A stretch of DNA of 16,540 bases from NCBI GenBank assembly GCA_006227085.1, contig SBFY01000184.1:1-16540 (forward strand), written 5' to 3'. Numbering within the stretch: the first letter of the stretch is position 1; each line of letters opens with the position of its first letter. The position numbers and the translations under genes were made by a program. Origin of the DNA: Gammaproteobacteria bacterium (GTDB lineage: Bacteria; Pseudomonadota; Gammaproteobacteria; Pseudomonadales; M0112). Positions 15,252 through 16,540 of this stretch are shown in pieces. The notes below the pieces were generated by a model. It saw only the letters and a program-made list of their open reading frames with translations, made no database searches and was not told the origin of the DNA.

Positions 15252-16091
15252 ATGAACCGTCAATCGCTTCGCCTGAGTTTTGAATTCTTCCCGCCGAAAA
15301 CCGCGGAAGGCCAGGAAAAACTCATGCACACCGTGGATGCACTCGGCACGCTGGCACCGGAATTCTTTTCGGTGACCTATGGTGCCGGCGGCTCCACGCG
15401 CAGCAACACCCGCGATGCCGTGTTGGCGATTCGCGACAAAGGCCATGCGGTGGCTCCCCACCTGAGCTTCGGTAACGATGACCAGGACACCCTGCTCGCG
15501 CTGCTGCAGGAATACCGCGATGCCGGCATTCGCCGCATCGTGGCCCTGCGCGGCGATTTACCCTCCGGCATGGCCGATTCCTCACGCTTGGTGTATGCGC
15601 GCGATTTAGTCGCGTTCATTCGCCAACATTTCGGTGAGCACTTCCATCTGGAAGTGGCGGCCTATCCGGAAATCCACCCCGACGCACCGGGCTATCTCGC
15701 CGATGTGCGTTTCCTGAAAGGCAAGTTCGATGCCGGCGCCAACAGCGGCATCACCCAGTATTTCTACAATGCCGAAGCCTATGCACAGTTCATCGAGACC
15801 TGTGCCAAGGAAGGCATTACCCAGCCGATCGTGCCCGGCATCATGCCGATCACCAATGCGGCTAACCTGATGCGCTTTTCCGATAACTGCGGCGCTGATA
15901 TCCCGCGCTGGTTGCGCTATCGGCTGCAGGATTTGAAAGACGACCCGGAAGCACTCAAAGCTTATGGCGTGGAAGTCGTCACCCGCCTCTGCGAACGGCT
16001 GATCGAACTGGGCGCACCGGGCCTGCATTTCTACACCATGAACCAGGCCGAACCAACCACCACACTGGTGAAGGCTCTTGGCCTGCGTTAA
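15252..16091 (+). CDS. metF: 5,10-methylenetetrahydrofolate reductase
   Basis: A flavin enzyme that reduces methylenetetrahydrofolate to 5-methyltetrahydrofolate, the methyl donor for remaking methionine from the homocysteine SahH releases. The 279-residue protein (296 in E. coli) opens LRLSFEFFPPKT with the catalytic glutamate E11. VTYGAGGSTR (41-50) and ALRGDLPSG (98-106, D102 near the flavin) follow, then the folate-side GITQYFYNAEAY and PGIMPITN. The ATG at 15252 has AAGGA about seven bases upstream. It follows sahH by 25 bases and is followed by rsmE after 12, within the same apparent operon. No methionine synthase gene is in view. Confidence 0.96.
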   Translation: MNRQSLRLSFEFFPPKTAEGQEKLMHTVDALGTLAPEFFSVTYGAGGSTRSNTRDAVLAIRDKGHAVAPHLSFGNDDQDTLLALLQEYRDAGIRRIVALRGDLPSGMADSSRLVYARDLVAFIRQHFGEHFHLEVAAYPEIHPDAPGYLADVRFLKGKFDAGANSGITQYFYNAEAYAQFIETCAKEGITQPIVPGIMPITNAANLMRFSDNCGADIPRWLRYRLQDLKDDPEALKAYGVEVVTRLCERLIELGAPGLHFYTMNQAEPTTTLVKALGLR

Positions 16092-16103
16092 CGGTCAGCA
16101 CTG

Positions 16104-16540
16104 ATGCGCACCGTTCGCGTTTACACCGCACAAACGATCACTGCAAACAGTACCCTGTTATTGGAAGACGCGCCCAGCCATCACCTGGGCCGCGTACTGC
16201 GTGCCAAACCCGGCCAGGCCGTGGTGCTGTTCAACGGCACGGGCGGTGAATACGCAGGCACCATTACCGCGATCGGAAAAACCGGCGTGACGGTTGATGT
16301 GGCCTCTCACAACCCGGTGGAACGGGAACGCGTCACCGCCGTACATTTGGGCTTAGCCCTCATCAAACCCGATCGCTTCGATTGGGCCATTGAGAAATGC
16401 ACCGAGCTCGGTGTGGTTGCCATTACGCCGCTATACACGCAATACACCGACCAGAAAATCCGCCGCGAACAACTCGACAAGAAACTGCAACGCTGGCAGC
16501 AGATCGCGATCAGCGCCTGTGAACAATCCGGCCGCAACCG
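16104..16540 (+). CDS. rsmE: 16S rRNA (uracil-1498-N3)-methyltransferase, partial: C-terminal part outside the window
   Basis: RsmE is a SPOUT-fold enzyme that uses SAM to methylate N3 of U1498 in 16S rRNA. Only the first 145 codons are here. The N-terminal PUA-like domain shows MRTVRVYTA, HHLGRVLRAKPGQ (residues 26-38) and LFNGTGGEYAGTI. The start of the SPOUT domain shows LGLALIKPDRFDWAIEKCTE, ELGVVAITPL and ISACEQSGRN, all typical. The SAM-binding knot lies past the edge. The start at 16104 is 12 bases after the metF stop with only a weak Shine-Dalgarno, suggesting co-expression with the SAM-cycle genes. Family identification is firm; operon membership is inferred from spacing. Confidence 0.92.
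   Translation, partial: MRTVRVYTAQTITANSTLLLEDAPSHHLGRVLRAKPGQAVVLFNGTGGEYAGTITAIGKTGVTVDVASHNPVERERVTAVHLGLALIKPDRFDWAIEKCTELGVVAITPLYTQYTDQKIRREQLDKKLQRWQQIAISACEQSGRN

Overview
The window is a chromosomal stretch of a gammaproteobacterium, moderately GC-rich by eye. The block metK - ArsR/methyltransferase regulator - tkt - epd - pgk - fba closely resembles, from memory, the gene order of Pseudomonas and relatives. The divergent ilvA/rpiA pair points the same way. I cannot fix the genus. No tRNA, rRNA, CRISPR array, insertion sequence or phage gene was seen, and nearly every base is coding.

Left part (1-2114): the first 454 codons of biosynthetic threonine deaminase ilvA (minus strand, C-terminal end outside the window) face away from rpiA (plus) across a 75-base gap. 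Next comes an orphan B12-binding-type radical SAM protein of unknown function (2218-3708). It is visibly poorer in GC than its neighbours and is the least explained gene here. Its 3' end overlaps, tail to tail, an FAD-linked dehydrogenase of the D-2-hydroxyglutarate dehydrogenase/GlcD family. That dehydrogenase is translationally coupled (ATGA overlap) to an upstream alpha/beta hydrolase.

Centre (6025-11382, minus strand): tkt, epd/gap, pgk and fba form a tight operon of lower glycolysis/gluconeogenesis and the non-oxidative pentose phosphate pathway, closed by a strong intrinsic terminator. Transketolase and the nearby RpiA share the pentose phosphate pathway. The GAPDH-family enzyme has erythrose-4-phosphate dehydrogenase hallmarks, so it could feed E4P into pyridoxal phosphate synthesis.

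Right part (11493-16540, plus strand): an ArsR-type winged-helix protein fused to a SAM-methyltransferase-like domain (SahR type) heads an apparent operon with metK, sahH, metF and the start of rsmE. This is an S-adenosylmethionine cycle operon: MetK makes SAM, SahH removes S-adenosylhomocysteine, MetF supplies methyl-tetrahydrofolate, and RsmE consumes SAM. A perfect 11-bp inverted repeat overlaps the -35 element of the predicted sahR promoter and is the likely operator. The predicted start point lies almost on the sahR ATG, suggesting a leaderless mRNA.

Most of the window is recognisable core metabolism. The points worth a second look are the operator/leaderless promoter, the Lys/Ala-rich tail on SahH, the orphan radical SAM gene and the unusual junctions between transcription units.
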